Positions 47,286 through 59,443 are shown, counted from the first letter of the stretch. The stretch is 64,000 nt of DNA from Boletus sp. NGJ (GCA_019096195.1 JAGTXK010000095.1:1-64000), one strand, 5' to 3'. Numbers and translations: made by a program. Notes: a model not told the origin generated them from the sequence alone.

Positions 47286-48493
47286 CGTCTGTGTTTTCTC
47301 CATGCATGCCTTGGATGAGTAGAATTTCGCCTTCTCTCCCACTATCCTTTGTATCATCCTGACTGGTTTGAGTTGTCTGTGTCTTTTAGGATCCATGAGT
47401 AGCGGCGTTGTTTGTATTGCCCCCTCCCCTTCCTTTTTATTTGTCTCTGATTCGTTTTTGCATCTCTCGCATCATCAGATATGTTTTTGCGCGCGTAATG
47501 CTTCATTCAGTCGTCCCCCATCTACTTATAGCACTTAACTGTCGTCGTTCCCTACGTAAAAAGGTCCCTCCACCTTACTGCCATCATCTCACACTGTCAC
47601 CATCATCCCTCTACGCCCCTGCTTGCCCCCGCTTATTTACTAGTAGCGGTGCCATGACCAAATCCAGATCCAGTCTATTAGTAACAACACGACTCGGAAC
47701 TGGGGTGCCCAAGTTCCGAGTTCCTTGTAGTAGGGTAGCTTTTACATGACTGATCGAGAACTGTTCAGGCCGGATGGGTGAGGGAGATCGGAGATAATCT
47801 CGGCTCGTTCTTTGGCGCTTAGCGCTTAGCGATAAGGCCTTCATATTGGACTTGGACAGGTATGTGGGTCTGGGCGACGATGGTAAGATCCGGTCACGCG
47901 TCGACAATATTGGCACCGCAGCCAAGAAAACCGTATGCCCAGTGAAAACCGGGTATTGATATGAGCCTGATGGAATTAGTGCATGCGCTGATCTACAGTA
48001 GTTATTTAGCATACATGGCCACATGCACACAACCAAAGCCACGCGACCGCAGCATTATTTTTATGCTTTTGGTTCAGGCATTGGGAACTCGCTGATATTT
48101 TATACTTCTGCTATGACCGTTAAAATCTATTCCGGGATCCCAAATAGCACGCTGTGTGACGAACTTGAAAGCAGACGGATGCAGTTGATCAACAATTGAC
48201 AACAGAGTACAGCAGGGAACGTCGATATACGACCTGCGAGTGAGCGCGACGCTGGAAGAAAGATTCAGGGCGACGAATATTCCTCCATCTGTTCATTTCA
48301 TATGGTCTATCTGCTCACAAAACATATCTCGTACGATCCATTCTCACAGGGAGTCCTCGTAATCCTCCTCGTCGAAGCAATCAAACGTCTCCAAATTCTC
48401 CTTTAACCACTTCCTAACCTATTTCTCCAAGTCAGCATATTCCTCCACCGTTACGTACAACGAATTGAGGGGTACTCCTGCGTCCCTTCTTTT
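47286..48493. other. 1.2-kb intergenic region, no gene seen
   Basis: It lies between convergent genes (RGS gene and F-box pseudogene). It includes a pyrimidine-rich 3' flank (47300-47650) and a GC-normal spacer. A perfect GCGCTTAGCGCTTAGCG stretch at about 47816 is the only notable motif. No tRNA or coding frame was recognised. Confidence 0.4.
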
Positions 48494-50043
48494 TTAAACT
48501 ACCGTACGGAGAACTTTCCCGGATGTCCCAGAGACGTACAGTGTCACAAGCCGAGGCAACAAGATACCACTACGTTCGGAGGGTGTGGTAAGAATGTGAA
48601 GGAACAGCGGAGAAAGGTTCGTCAACGAAATGTTGAGCGACGTAAGGTTCCGGAGCTCGTCATAGAGCAACAAGACAGATTGCGTAAGGAAAGGAAATTG
48701 AGTAATTGTGAGCTCGGATATTTGAAGCCTTTCAAGGCTCGTCAGCAAGCTGCGCGGCTGTTCTTGAGTAAAAGGCAGAGATAATGAAGTAGCTGGCCCT
48801 GCAAGTTCACGAACGAACTCGGTGTAATCGCCATCGTCCAATTCTAGAACCAGATTTTGGAGTGCGAGCAGACAGAATTTGCGAAGGAGCCCGATGGAAC
48901 GTGTAGGTGAATGTTGCACGAAGATGAAGTCTGTCACCTTGGGAAGTTGGACAGGAGCATTGAGATCTATGGGACCTCCAGGGGTCGGCTCGATAAACCA
49001 CACCGGGGGATCTCCAGAGGGTCCTGACAGACGTAGACTGAGTCTCTCGAGGGCTGAAGCACCACGCAAGTTGGTGGCAAATTGAGCCCAAGAGGGACGA
49101 ACATCTTCTGCGTGAAATGCGAGCTCGAGATATGTAAGTTTGGACGCGGAAGTGATCCATGGCTGATTCCAATCAACATGCACTCCCCAAAGGACGACGC
49201 TGGTAAGGCAAGGCGCCGAACCACCAAAAAGGATGAAATGCTTTGACATGCTGGGATACCCGAAGTTGTCGAATTCTTCCATCTCTTCGCGGTGATATAA
49301 TTCAAGCGAGCGTCGCGAGCTGAGGAGCGGCGGAAATGGAGGGATCAGAGACCGCGCTGAGAAATGCATGCATGTGGCGGTACTCCGAGACCGAGACTTC
49401 GATGGTGCGCCAGCGATGGATGTGGGGAATGAGTAGAGAATATAAGAATTTTGCGATCGACGTCGAAAGGGAATGCCGCCATCTGTTGCGTCAGGTTTAG
49501 TGGGTTCCTGACGTTCACACTCGATGTAGATATCTATGGGCAGGTCTTTACTCCGCTCCAACCGCATCGATACGTAGTGGTACGGTGGACGGGCCTCTGG
49601 ACTGACTACAATAGTCGTCCAGAGAGATGGGGTCGAGAATGCTATAATGCGTCAGTGGTGGCAGACATGGGAAACGACGGCCTGGAACGGGGGCCATGAG
49701 ACAGAGGATCCGGTGGCATCAGATCCCTCGTTATCAGCCTCTTCCTCCTCTCCTTCTCTATCGTCATCTGCACGTTTCTTCGGTCATTTTGACACCATGA
49801 GGGATATCGCTGTCATCGGCATCCTTTGCGTCGAGACGGTAGTAGCGGACGTAATCCGAGTAAGCAGCCATGTTGCCTTCGTCCTCCGAGTCAATATCGT
49901 TATCCGCGGTACCGACCTCGAATATGCGCAGAAAGGAGCTCGGGAGGAAGGTTATTGATGAAGCAGACGTCACCTCTCGGAGGAATGAAAGGATTGTTTA
50001 GGAGGAGTACATGAAGGTCTTTCTCAGTCTTCTGGGTCTGCAT
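48494..50043 (-). pseudogene. F-box/LRR-like gene, apparently inactivated
   Basis: An ATG at 50043 leads to DVCFINNLPPELLS, the start of an F-box. The frame then changes to LRIFEVGTADNDIDSEDEG (about 49935), changes again to an acidic run ADDDREGEEEEADNEGSDA, and reads FQAVVSHVCHH-stop-RIIAF, with TGA at 49652-49654 where relatives have the HW of the F-box consensus. After that one long frame (49567-48494) runs through PPYHYVSMRLERSKDLPIDI and leucine-rich blocks typical of mushroom F-box proteins. With two frame changes and a stop within the F-box part, the gene looks recently dead. Unseen introns could explain the frame changes but not the TGA. F-box proteins link targets to SCF ubiquitin ligases. 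Confidence 0.6.
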
Positions 50044-50649
50044 GGTTCCCATTCTTCAAGGACTACTTGTCATGCGGAATGAGTACAGAATCGGAGGACA
50101 AGCTAAAGGCGTGGGTACTGACCAGCTTCATCAACTGACAGGGATTGCGAGTATCTGCTACTGTAGTGGGTGCTTTGCGGGTGAGGCAGAAACACGAGGA
50201 CTGGCGAGTTCTGAGGGGAGGGCGATAAGCCTATGAGCGTTCGAACGTTCAGGTGCGGAGGAGTTCCATTTTACAAGGGTTCTGGTGCAGGGTGCGAGTG
50301 CGCCCCGTCACAGCGATGGAATGCCAGTGAGGGCTGAAATTTTACGTCCGTTTCGTGCCATTCAGACATGACAGATCTACCGAAGTCGTGCTTTTGATGA
50401 GCCCGGGTTATAAGGTATTTACTAACATGTAAAAACAATAGCTGAAACTCGGAACCTTTGTCACGGAACCCTGTTGCCGTCTATAAAACAGCTCCAGATA
50501 TGCGTCTCCAATGCTCAGTACTCAAAGTCCCTCTAGTAATCACCAGGTCGTTAACTTGTCATCAGCCCAAAATTCGAGACGGAGCGCTGCCTGGGAAACC
50601 GGCGAACGATCACAGGATCTTCATACTGATGAAAAAAACGATGAATGAC

Positions 50650-51783
50650 TCAAGCCTTGTTCACTTGATACGACCTTACCACCCAGAATGGTACCTCCGA
50701 TATCACCACCTCTACACCCTTCTCCGCGCATCTCGTCCTCAACATCGCAAAGTCACGTAAACCCTCTGAATTCTTATCGCACGTGAGGATACGCAATCTC
50801 GGTAGGACCTCAATAGCATCGAGGATGGGATGCAGCGTGTCCCGGAAGGTGTGTATCGGATTTCGAAAGGACAGAAATTCGATCGAGGGTGGGAGTTCCG
50901 GTGCGAGCGGGACAAGAACGGGGATGTTGTAGATGATAAATTCCTCGAGACATGTGCATTGGCGTAGAAATACCGCCGAGTCGAGATTGTAATGAAGCAA
51001 GCGAAGTGAACGGAGACGTGGGGCATGGACTCCCATGATTTCCCGCGCAGCGCTACCGGGAATCTCGCGCAGATCCAAGATATGGAGGGAGGAGGCGGAG
51101 GAGCCAAGGAGCCAGGTGAGAACTGCTGGTTGAGGAATGCGTGAGAGCGCGAGGTCGTACAATGAGACGCGGGCGGGAGGCCGCAGCACTGTGTCATTAC
51201 GACTCCCGAAGTTGCTTTTCGACTGGCGCGAGACCGGCGTCTCCGCAGGATGACGCCAAGGCCAAGCAATCTCCGTACCAATTTTCAAGAACCGGATATG
51301 CGGCCATATGCCGAGTAATTGAAATAGCACCAGCGATTGCACGCCGCAGTACTGGAGATCGAGCGCTCGGATGCATTGTCCTGAATCTTTGAGCTTGGCG
51401 AGTGCGAACTGGTCGAACTCGTGCAGACCATAAGTGCTCAGCGAGAGTTCGTACAGTCTAGGACAAGCCTGCAGCAATTGTACAAAGGCCTCCGGCTGGC
51501 AACTTTCGTTCAACGACCACCCAATAGATATGTCAAGGGATCGGACGGCGTGGCCCAGGGATTTTTGGCGGACTGCGGGTGCTATTAACGCAGCACGGAA
51601 CGATGGGATCGTGTGCGATCGCAATCTGGTGGTCTTGCGGAAGAGTAGTGATTGCGCTGGTACAGACCACGAAGCACATACGAGCGAGCAGTTGACGAGG
51701 AAGGTGTAATCGGGGCATCCGGTAGGTGTGTAGTAGGCATGTTCAAGGATCACTAGGACGATTTCTGGTGGAAGATGTGACAT
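50650..51783 (-). CDS. F-box protein, single exon
   Basis: A 377-codon frame starts at ATG 51783 with the F-box: MSHLPPEIVLVILEHAYY, then FLVNCSLVCASWSVPAQSLL. The rest has weak leucine-rich repeats (for example LYELSLSTYGLHEF, IRALDLQYCGVQSL, LRSLRLLHYNLDSA, RLRILTCDKNSEGL), likely the substrate-binding side. No intron is needed. It lies next to the F-box pseudogene in the same orientation, but the two proteins look different, so they are not a simple tandem copy. Large, fast-changing F-box families are common in mushroom-forming fungi. The target is unknown. Confidence 0.8.
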   Translation of the reverse strand: MSHLPPEIVLVILEHAYYTPTGCPDYTFLVNCSLVCASWSVPAQSLLFRKTTRLRSHTIPSFRAALIAPAVRQKSLGHAVRSLDISIGWSLNESCQPEAFVQLLQACPRLYELSLSTYGLHEFDQFALAKLKDSGQCIRALDLQYCGVQSLVLFQLLGIWPHIRFLKIGTEIAWPWRHPAETPVSRQSKSNFGSRNDTVLRPPARVSLYDLALSRIPQPAVLTWLLGSSASSLHILDLREIPGSAAREIMGVHAPRLRSLRLLHYNLDSAVFLRQCTCLEEFIIYNIPVLVPLAPELPPSIEFLSFRNPIHTFRDTLHPILDAIEVLPRLRILTCDKNSEGLRDFAMLRTRCAEKGVEVVISEVPFWVVRSYQVNKA

Positions 51784-52354
51784 GCGTGGAGATTTTGAGA
51801 CGACCAGCCTGCGATGTTCTGTGTTAATATACCAGTGTGTTAGTTAGTGCAACGTTAGGAAGGAGGGCCCCTACTCTGGCACGAGGCGTGGCGGCTTTAC
51901 GCCGACTCCGAGGAGAAGATGGTCGCGACTTGGCATTGAAGTTCCCACCAACCCGAACCCAAAGAGCGGCGGCGCCGTCGTTCCCTTGGAATCAGTTCAC
52001 TCACTCCTCTGTTCGCGAGTTTCGTAGTAGTCGTCAAGTTCTGAAATAGTATCCGGGACATAACAGCCTGAGTCTCCATCTCCACCACATCCCGGTCTCT
52101 CTCCTGGACCGCCAGTCTTTCTAAAAATGTTGCGAACCTCACACCTCCCAACCTCCGATATGAAGAATTTGCGAAGATGGGCTGACTAAATCACGTCCGC
52201 GTTCAGCCAAATTCTGATGGTTTCTTCCCCTGTGAGTTTGGTAACGTATCCATAGACTCACTGACTCCCTCGTCGTTGCTGTGCCGACCTCGACCACATT
52301 TCAGGAATCTATGAAATACTTTACAGTAATACTTCTGTTCGGTCGCTCGCCCGG

Positions 52355-52360
52355 TATAAA
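52355..52360 (+). promoter_or_regulatory. TATA box of the DUF6534-type gene
   Basis: TATAAA in CCGGTATAAATTCACC, 65 bp upstream of the ATG at 52420, a normal distance for fungal genes with short leaders. Confidence 0.6.
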
Positions 52361-52419
52361 TTCACCGCAGCGAGCCAGCGTTTTCCTCGCAATCCTTTGA
52401 TTCCTTCACTTTTGACACG

Positions 52420-53922
52420 ATGGCTCCTCTGGAAGGGCCTGTTGGTGTCGGCGCCTTGGTCGATGCCTTCTTGTTAGGCTGTGTTTTCGTGCAGTCGTGT
52501 GTGTACTACAAGAACTCCAGACGCGACACGTGGTTGTTGAAGGTCCTGGTAAGTCGTCTGCGTCCCTAGGAAAGCGACTGATTACTGGAGTGCAAAGAGC
52601 TGATGAGAGATCCACAAGGCATCACTGATTTTGTCAGTAACAAAGTGGACTCCGATCTCGAATGATTAGTCCCTGAATTTGCGCTCTGAATAATAGGTTT
52701 CTTTTACTTTCGCACCTCGGTTTTACGTCTGCCTGGCTTTTGGCAAGCGCGCAAGTTGGGGACGCATCCGTGCCCGAATATGCCACTATTCTTTTCGGTG
52801 TTTCTAGTGTCCTCGGCGCTACGATCTTGTTTCTCGAGCGAGTGAGTCACCCCCCGCCTCTCCGCTCTTGTGTTGACCGGGAACATGTTAGTGTTTCTTT
52901 GCCCATCGTATCCTGAAAGCGTCGAACAACCACCTTTTGGCGTTCGCATTCTTCATTTTATGTATTTTCTCTTTCACGGCTGCCTCGGGGGCAGCGAGTG
53001 TATTTTTTATAAATGCGACCGCCAATCTGACGAATCAGCTTGGCAACGGTTGGATATTCCCACTTGCAATCATCTCCGGGCTAGTCTGTGATCTGGCGCT
53101 CAGTATCACGACTGCGTTTCATCTCAGATCTCAGACACCGATGGAAGTAGTAACGTGCGCGGTACCCCTTCCTGTGACATGCATAGATTAATTATCTGCG
53201 CAGTGCCTTGGGACGTGTTACCTGTCTGTTTCTCTTCGTAGCCGGTCAGTCTTCCTAGCGACGAGTGCTTTGACCTAGACTAATTTGTCTCAGAAACGAG
53301 CTTGGTGGCGAGGTATGTTGCGTATATCATCAACATGTAGATTGTGAACGAGTTGATTTCCCTCAACAGCCTCGTTGACATCGCCGTTGTTCTCGCCGTG
53401 GGTGTTCACCTCCCTCTCTGACAAAGCCTCTCCTAATCCTGTTGCAGTATTGGTTGACAAAAACGAACTGTAAGTTTTGTCGATCTGTCCATGTGCAACC
53501 TGACATACGAACCCCATGCTCAGTTGCATGGGTTGGTCTACTCGTGCTGATGCCTGGAGGTAAGTACTCTGCTAAAACGCTTTGTGACACTAGGAACTGA
53601 TTATTTGATGTCATACAAAACCCAGTATTCGCAAACACCCTCCTTGCTGGGTCAGTTAATATCCTTCCCATGCGACGTAACTCCATGACTGAACCCCCCC
53701 GTAATCTGCACCAGACTCAACACTCGCGGGCGTCTGAGTGATGACATTCAGCATCAACGTACACTCAAGATCGGCGACAATCTCATCAATGAGTGCGTCA
53801 AGAGAGTATGTGCCTTGCCTTTGTTACCATCGATTCATATCACTGATACTTTCTGCCAGCCACCAATCATGATCACGATCTCCAAGAAAGTGGAGAAACG
53901 CTCGGAGGGAAGCCCTGTCTAG
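52420..53922 (+). CDS. Multi-pass membrane protein, DUF6534 type
   Basis: The first exon (52420-52548) reads MAPLEGPVGVGALVDAFLLG and VQSCVYYKNSRRDTWLLKVL, the usual opening of this Agaricomycete-expanded family. Later exons give hydrophobic segments: LLLSHLGFTSAWLLASA, TILFGVSSVLGATILFLE, then after an intron AHRILKASNNHLLAFAFFIL, IFPLAIISGLVCDLALSIT and VDIAVVLAVGVHL. The C-terminal exons give NTRGRLSDDIQHQR and end KRSEGSPV (TAG 53920-53922). About seven membrane segments are expected in the family; I see five or six. It needs some seven introns. The boundary after exon 1 does not join cleanly in phase, so one small exon is probably unresolved. Function unknown. Confidence 0.7.
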
Positions 53923-54644
53923 AGGAAGTAAAGGATCCGTCGTTCGGAGCAATCGATGCTGTTGCCCAATAGTCTTTGCTGATCATTTTCCGGTCGTTCA
54001 GAGAGCGAGCAGTCAGAATCGATGTTCATGTTCAAGTTACAGGACGATAGATTTTTAACTTTCGGACTTGTAAAAGTGTTACCTCTTTTCATTCTCTTCC
54101 TTTCTTTATGACGGGGTCTGTTCTAGAAGCAGTTCTACTTCTTTTCTGGACGGTGTATACCCTGTTATGAAAGGCATGTTTTCCTTACCACTTTTCTTGT
54201 TCTGTCGGTACCTTTGATACCTTGATTCTGCAATGACAGTCTTCATGTAGTTTCGTTGAATGAGGAGTGCTAACAGATTGGGTCGAGGGTTGGTCACGCC
54301 ATGAGGAATAACACTCGTCGTCCGGGACAAATTGTCGTCTCTTGGAATAGTACTTCGCAGGCGCCAAGAGCGACTCGAATAGGCCTGGATAACACAGGAC
54401 TTGTTCGTGCTCCTTCAAGATAGGAGGACACTCAAGTACTCACTATTCACATGGTATTATGGTATTCCGCTTCATAGTCGATATTAGCGAATATATGCGA
54501 CCTGCAAAATTTAAAGTCGAATTGTAAGCGATGACGGGGTTATGTTATACGGTTCTGGTATCAGTAAAGCTCTGAAGCCTGCATGTCAATGCTGCATTCA
54601 GAAAATGCCCAGAGATATAGCGTCGATATAGATAGGGTATTGCT
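53923..54644. other. Intergenic region between convergent genes
   Basis: It holds the 3' flanks of the DUF6534-type gene and of the mitochondrial protein gene. Small minus frames (54106-54418) show no conserved motif. Nothing else was recognised. Confidence 0.4.
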
Positions 54645-55435
54645 CTATTCACGAACAGATATTGCCTCCTTCTTAGCTAACGCATGCAAATCTTGTTCTA
54701 CCATGTGGCACAAAATTAGGGGGACGAGGGACTGCGGTAACAGCAGAGTCACTTACGCATCCCCCACGCATGATTTCTCAGGTCGAGGAATTCTGTAGGA
54801 CAGCTTTCTCAGAGAGGCCCAACACATCTTAAAAGAACATACCTATATGGAGGCCGTCATACAGCTTTTTCGCTTCTGCACGAACCCGCGACAGGTCGTC
54901 TTTGCTGGCAGTGCTCTGGGACAGCGCCTTCAAGTCCTTTTCGACCGCTTCGATTCTCCGCACATGTGCGGTCACCTGAGGGAGACAGTCATACGAACTT
55001 CAGGAGTACCGTCCATGCAGTAAAATCATTCCCAACCATACCTTGGCAGTACTAACTTGTAGTTCTTCGACGCTGGCCTGCAGCGCTGCCGAGGCAGCCT
55101 TGTACTCGTCGAGGAGATGATACGCAGCATATGTCGACGCCAGCGAGAAACCAAACAAGAAACCGATAATCCTACACCACACCGTCCCACCCCCCAATAG
55201 AATAATGAGTATTAGTACACACAAGGCCAATAGGACCAGGAATGCGAAACCCGAACCCGCCACGGAACCCACCCACGGGTTTCTTTGGACTGGAGACGGT
55301 TCCGAGATTGGGCGATGGTGTAGCTTCATTGCGGAGGATGGACGAGGTAGAGAGGAGCCTCGTGTGGATTGTACTTATGCTCGTGCGCTGGACGAAGCTT
55401 CGTGAGAGCGAGGGGCAGCGCATCGTCGTGGCCAT
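54645..55435 (-). CDS. Small mitochondrial membrane coiled-coil protein, uncharacterised
   Basis: The model has an exon from ATG 55435 with an Arg/Ser-rich presequence (SLSRSFVQRTSISTIHTRLL) and a Gly-rich stretch GGFRGGFGFRIPGP. Intron 1 (GTGTAC...GTAG) leads to a membrane helix IIGFLFGFSLASTYAAYHLL and DEYKAASAALQASVEELQVS. Further exons give HVRRIEAVEKDLKALSQSTA, then DLSRVRAEAKKLYDGLHI, then EFLDLRNHAWGM, and last QQDLHALAKKEAISVRE with TAG at 54645-54647. About 170 residues. Presequence, one membrane segment and a coiled coil suggest an inner-membrane protein with a helical domain. I recall similar hypothetical proteins across Agaricomycetes but no name. It is divergent from POP1 with a 135-bp shared upstream region. 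Confidence 0.7.
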
Positions 55436-55570
55436 CGTGGTCGTTGTAGAGAACAGAGGAGCTTTATGGCTCGGCGTTGGCCGGACAAGTCGCGTGTTGG
55501 TGTGTTTAAATTGAGCATCACGCGTCTACAACCAACCACTAGTACTATTGCGACGTGGATTAAGAAGACG
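55436..55570. promoter_or_regulatory. Divergent promoter between the mitochondrial protein gene and POP1
   Basis: The two start codons lie 135 bp apart on opposite strands, so both promoters must share this space. A TTTAAATTG stretch lies at about 55505. No clear TATA box is seen on either strand. Confidence 0.55.
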
Positions 55571-58500
55571 ATGCCTCCAAAGCGAAAGAGCGACGACACC
55601 AGTGAACCGAGCATGCGAGAGCGCAAGAAACTCAAGATGGCCGATGCACGCACAATATCAGTTCAAGAGACTGTAACATCCACCGGAAGTGGTTCTTCCC
55701 TCACGAAGAATCAGAGGAATATTGTGGCGTCATCTTCTGCAGGTCCGTCCAAGACGGTCATTCAGTTCGACTGTACGTGCTCCCGAACTCCATTTTATCG
55801 TGGGGCGATATCGATGGTGCGCCTAGCTATGCAGGGTCTGCCGGCCTCTATAGACGTGGAGAGATTCACAGAGGTACGTTTATTTCGCTGTCTAATGGTC
55901 GCCGCTACCAACGATCGTCTAGGCGCGTGCGTACGAGATTGATGCAATGCAAAAGGCGATAAAGACAGCCAGGCATGTCACCCTATTACACATAATAATG
56001 GTTTCCTGACGCTGCTTTACAGTGAAAGCTCGACGCATCGTGCGTGGCAAACCCTGCCTCGACACCTTCGTCGTAGGGCAGCCAGTCACGATGTTCGGCG
56101 CGTCCCCGTGCGCCTACGAGACAAGGCGCGGGCAGAGGTAAGTCTATCTTCATTCTGGGGTACCGTATATGATACATATATCATACTACAGATGGACGCC
56201 AATAAACGTCGACTCCTCGGTCGACCTAAACGAGGCAAGGCGAACCAAATCACTCGTACGGAGGATTACTTGAGACGGCAGCGTGAGTTCCGTTAGGCGT
56301 CATCCTCTTGCATATCGAACTCGGAGAATCCTATCTTAGGCGACAAGTCATGGCTTGAGACACATATTTGGCATGCCAAACGGGCAGAGATGCAGAATAT
56401 ATGGGGTTATCGGCTCGTATGTCTTGTGCACCACTTAAATGCGCACCAGTTGATGGATCTTCCCCTCAGGCTGTAACTCCTACCGAGAAGGCTTTCCGAC
56501 CGTCTCACCGCGCATCGATGCATGGCTCTATCTTACATGACGCATCTTATTATGCGACGATAGAGCTCAAAGGACCACAACTATTTCTCCAAGCAACGCT
56601 TGAACGATGTTGCGATCCACAAGATTCTCCAATGACGCGGTTTGTGATGTGTATCTGATCGTTTCCCGTTATTGACACTTATTGTAGTTATATAACGGGT
56701 GGTCGCGCCTGCGACACTCATGTGTACAAGCACGCTAGTTATCCATTCGCATTGTTAGGTCCTATGATGATCATATGGCAGCCGTCGTCTCCTGAAGGCA
56801 ACTCATCGCGCATCCCTGAACCTCCTGCACGGCCGGGGAAAGAGAAAGGGAAAGGAAAGGGCAAAGGGAAAGGCAAGGAAAAGCAGGTGGACGACAGCGC
56901 ATCACCTGAGCCCAATGTTAGCCCCCGGGTCGTCTGGGTCCGTTGTCATCCAGCTATCTTCGAAGATGTTTTCGAATCATTGCAAACTTCAGCTTCGTAC
57001 GTCCTGGAGCAGAGCAAGAAGAAAGACCCACAGGTCCATGTGGAGATTGAGATCGTAGATCTTAGAGGGTGTATCAATGCTTTTGAGATTATGGGACCCA
57101 AGTCGAGCCAGGTGATCAAAGGCGCCTTGTCCCCTGTTGAAATGGATGACAGGAAGGATGTCAAGAAGGTCGGGAGATTTTAATTGAACATACTGTCAAG
57201 TCTCTGACGGTTGGGGATCCGCAGTTTTGGGGTTCATTGACTGGTCTACAATCTGACAGCATACCACGTGGGATGGTAATCGGGCTCAAAGTGCTTGATC
57301 CACGTCTGAAGTATGGTTAATGATCCCCCGTAATGTTCAGCGCTGACATCCGACCGTGGCTTTTTGTAGGTTCCCTCCGAAGAACGCCAAACCTCATTAC
57401 CCCGACGTTGCGCAACCTTCTACCCAACTGTCCCAAGCCTTCCACTTCCCCACAGCTCTTACGGCACAGAGCGAGATCTGGGATGAGGAGAAGCGAGGAT
57501 CTCTTAAAAAGCCAAAGTACAAGAAGAAGGATCTCGACGATAGGCGTTCCAAGGTTGGCCCATCACTGTTCCATTGCTTCGTTGTATTGACATGCCACCG
57601 ATTTGTAGAACCTCGTTCCAGGTACCCCTCTCAATCCTCTCCGTCAGGATGATCGAATTCCCATTCTTCTCATACAACGTTCTGTCGAACAATGTCCCTC
57701 AACTTCCTCAAGCTCTAAATCACCATCTGGGAACGTTCAAGGTATCTATGGATGGACATTGTTGTTCCCTGCAGGCTGGGCTATGGCTTTCCTGTCTTCC
57801 CTTCTGTATACAGGAACCCGATTTGCTGGCCAACGCGAACGCATGAAACAGTTCTTCGAAGCCGGGGTCCGTGGGTTCCCAAATGACTATCCCGCCGTCG
57901 CTGCATATGACATTGTCACCAACGATCGTGCTGAGCAAGAGAAAGCGCGTTGGGAAAGAACCCCTCCCGCGAAGAAGCCAAACTATGAGAAGTTGGGAAC
58001 GAGGAGTCCCTGGCGTGCGGATTGGGGCGTCGTACTTGGATTGGAGCAGTCGACTGCGACACAGACTTCGAGGAGTGGAGGACAGGGGGAGGAAGGGTTG
58101 GTGTCAACACAACGGGAAAACCTCCCTGGCTCCGACGCAATGCGGGTAGACGAGGAAGGCTCTGACTTGCAGCCCTGGCTCCTGCGAGGACCTCAAGTCT
58201 CTACGATGCTTTCCAACGCGTTCATTACGCCAGCGCAGTTTCTGGGTGGAATAAACAAGCTTCGAGAAAAGAACCACATGACATCTCTGGATATGTCGTT
58301 ATCTGCGGAGGATGTGATGCGATCGGGGCTCCTGATGGTTCGGGCGAAAATGGTACGGAGAGGTGCACCGACTGACATGGCGAATATCTACAAGATGGAC
58401 GACCCAGAAGCACGTAAATGGATCAAGACGTTGGAGAAACAGAGTCAAAATGCTGCAAACTGGGACGAATCAAGCAAGCCTAACGAGCACGAGGTATGGT

Positions 58501-58845
58501 ATCCCTTGCTTCTTCGATGCGCAGCGGACAGTAATATTTTTTCACACTTGTTTTCTTTCTAGCTCGGAGAGATCAAGCCTCCTCAGACGACCATTATTGG
58601 GTACGTGACAACGGGAGACGTCTCGCTATCACGTGGCGAGGGCTTTGCGATTGGTGCAATTCCCGTCGTACAGTACTTGGCGCTGCGCAAACAGGCCTTG
58701 AGGTATGTACACATCTTTAAGGCGTTTGTTCGGTTTGCCAATGTTGATTCTTGATAGACTTTCTCAACCGTCCGTATTAGTGAAGATTAGGGACCGGGAC
58801 TGTACAACGTGCCGTGTGGCGTGCCTGGAACTCATGGACTCGTAG
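55571..58845 (+). CDS. POP1: POP1, large protein subunit of RNase P and RNase MRP
   Basis: Pop1 is a scaffold for the RNAs of RNase P (tRNA 5' processing) and RNase MRP (rRNA processing) in the nucleolus. From ATG 55571 (MPPKRKSDDTSEPSMRER) the exons give HRAWQTLPRHLRRRAASHDV and RVPVRLRDKARAE (about 56040-56140), MDANKRRLLGRPKRGKANQI, KSWLETHIWHAKRAEMQNIW, then PSHRASMHGSILHDASYYAT, the conserved Pop1 N-terminal region. A Lys/Gly-rich tract GKEKGKGKGKGKGKEKQ lies near 56840. The POPLD domain at about 57735-58030 has LLFPAGWAMAFLSSLLYTGT and KKPNYEKLGTRSPWRADWG. The end has TTIIGYVTTGDVSLSRGEG and the last exon VLVKIRDRDC (TAG 58843-58845). Roughly ten introns. It appears intact. Confidence 0.9.
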
Positions 58846-59358
58846 GCTTTTCTACGGGAAGGATGCGACAAGAGTAGCATCACATTTTGCTAGGCAACGT
58901 GTATGTTAGTCGAACCTAATCTAACCTGCACCTTATCTCGGCCTATGGTGCAGAGGTTTAGCGCTTAAGAATCATTCGACCGTCTATACGTTTATCTAAT
59001 GGTTTCCAGTACAGTAATACGATTATCTCACCCTAATACAGGTGCGGATATTATGCAGAGAGGGATAGGATTGAGGTATACCAACTCGACCTCTTACATT
59101 CTCCGTCCATAAGTTGTCGTGCAACAGGGACTCACGCTACGCTAACCTCAGATAAGTCGTCGTTGGTAAAGTTGGCGTAAGCCCTCATATTCCACTAGCG
59201 GCCTTTCGTGAGTGGCATACTAGAGGATAAGCAGGCTAGTTAGCCTGCCATATCATGGCCGTTCTTATAAGGCCCCTCAGCCGGAATCGTAACAACTTCA
59301 ACGTGTTTCATATGCGGACACAGCGGGCCATGTAGGATTGGCCCGGGATATCAAACAT
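58846..59358. other. Intergenic region between POP1 and the tRNA gene
   Basis: No coding frame. The sequence is GC-normal. A second tRNA or small RNA gene was looked for and not found. Confidence 0.4.
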
Positions 59359-59443
59359 GGGTGCGTAGCGCAGTGGTAGCGCGTATGCTTTGCAGCTGCT
59401 CAGAATTTGTATAAGGTCCAGGGTTCAATCCCCTGCGCATCCA
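59359..59443 (+). tRNA. tRNA-Ala (anticodon UGC) with a 13-nt intron
   Basis: The acceptor stem GGGTGCG (59359-59365) pairs with CGCATCC (59436-59442), followed by A73. The third pair is G-T, the G3-U70 wobble that marks alanine tRNAs. D stem: GCGC/GCGC. Anticodon stem: TATGC (59384-59388) with GTATA (59409-59413). Loop TT-TGC-A gives anticodon TGC at 59391-59393. An intron of 13 nt (59395-59407) follows base 37, the canonical place. T stem: CAGGG/CCCTG around TTCAATC. The box A-like TAGCGCAGTGG and box B-like GGTTCAATCCC serve as internal promoter. Confidence 0.92.

Noticed and set aside
47816-47832. GCGCTTAGCGCTTAGCG as a regulatory palindrome
   Set aside because: It is a single short repeat in a convergent intergenic region with no gene starting nearby.
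59389-59396. tRNA-Cys (GCA) reading of the tRNA gene
   Set aside because: The GCA reading breaks the anticodon stem TATGC/GTATA and leaves the loop too long. The TGC reading gives a canonical intron position and fits the G3-U70 pair of alanine.
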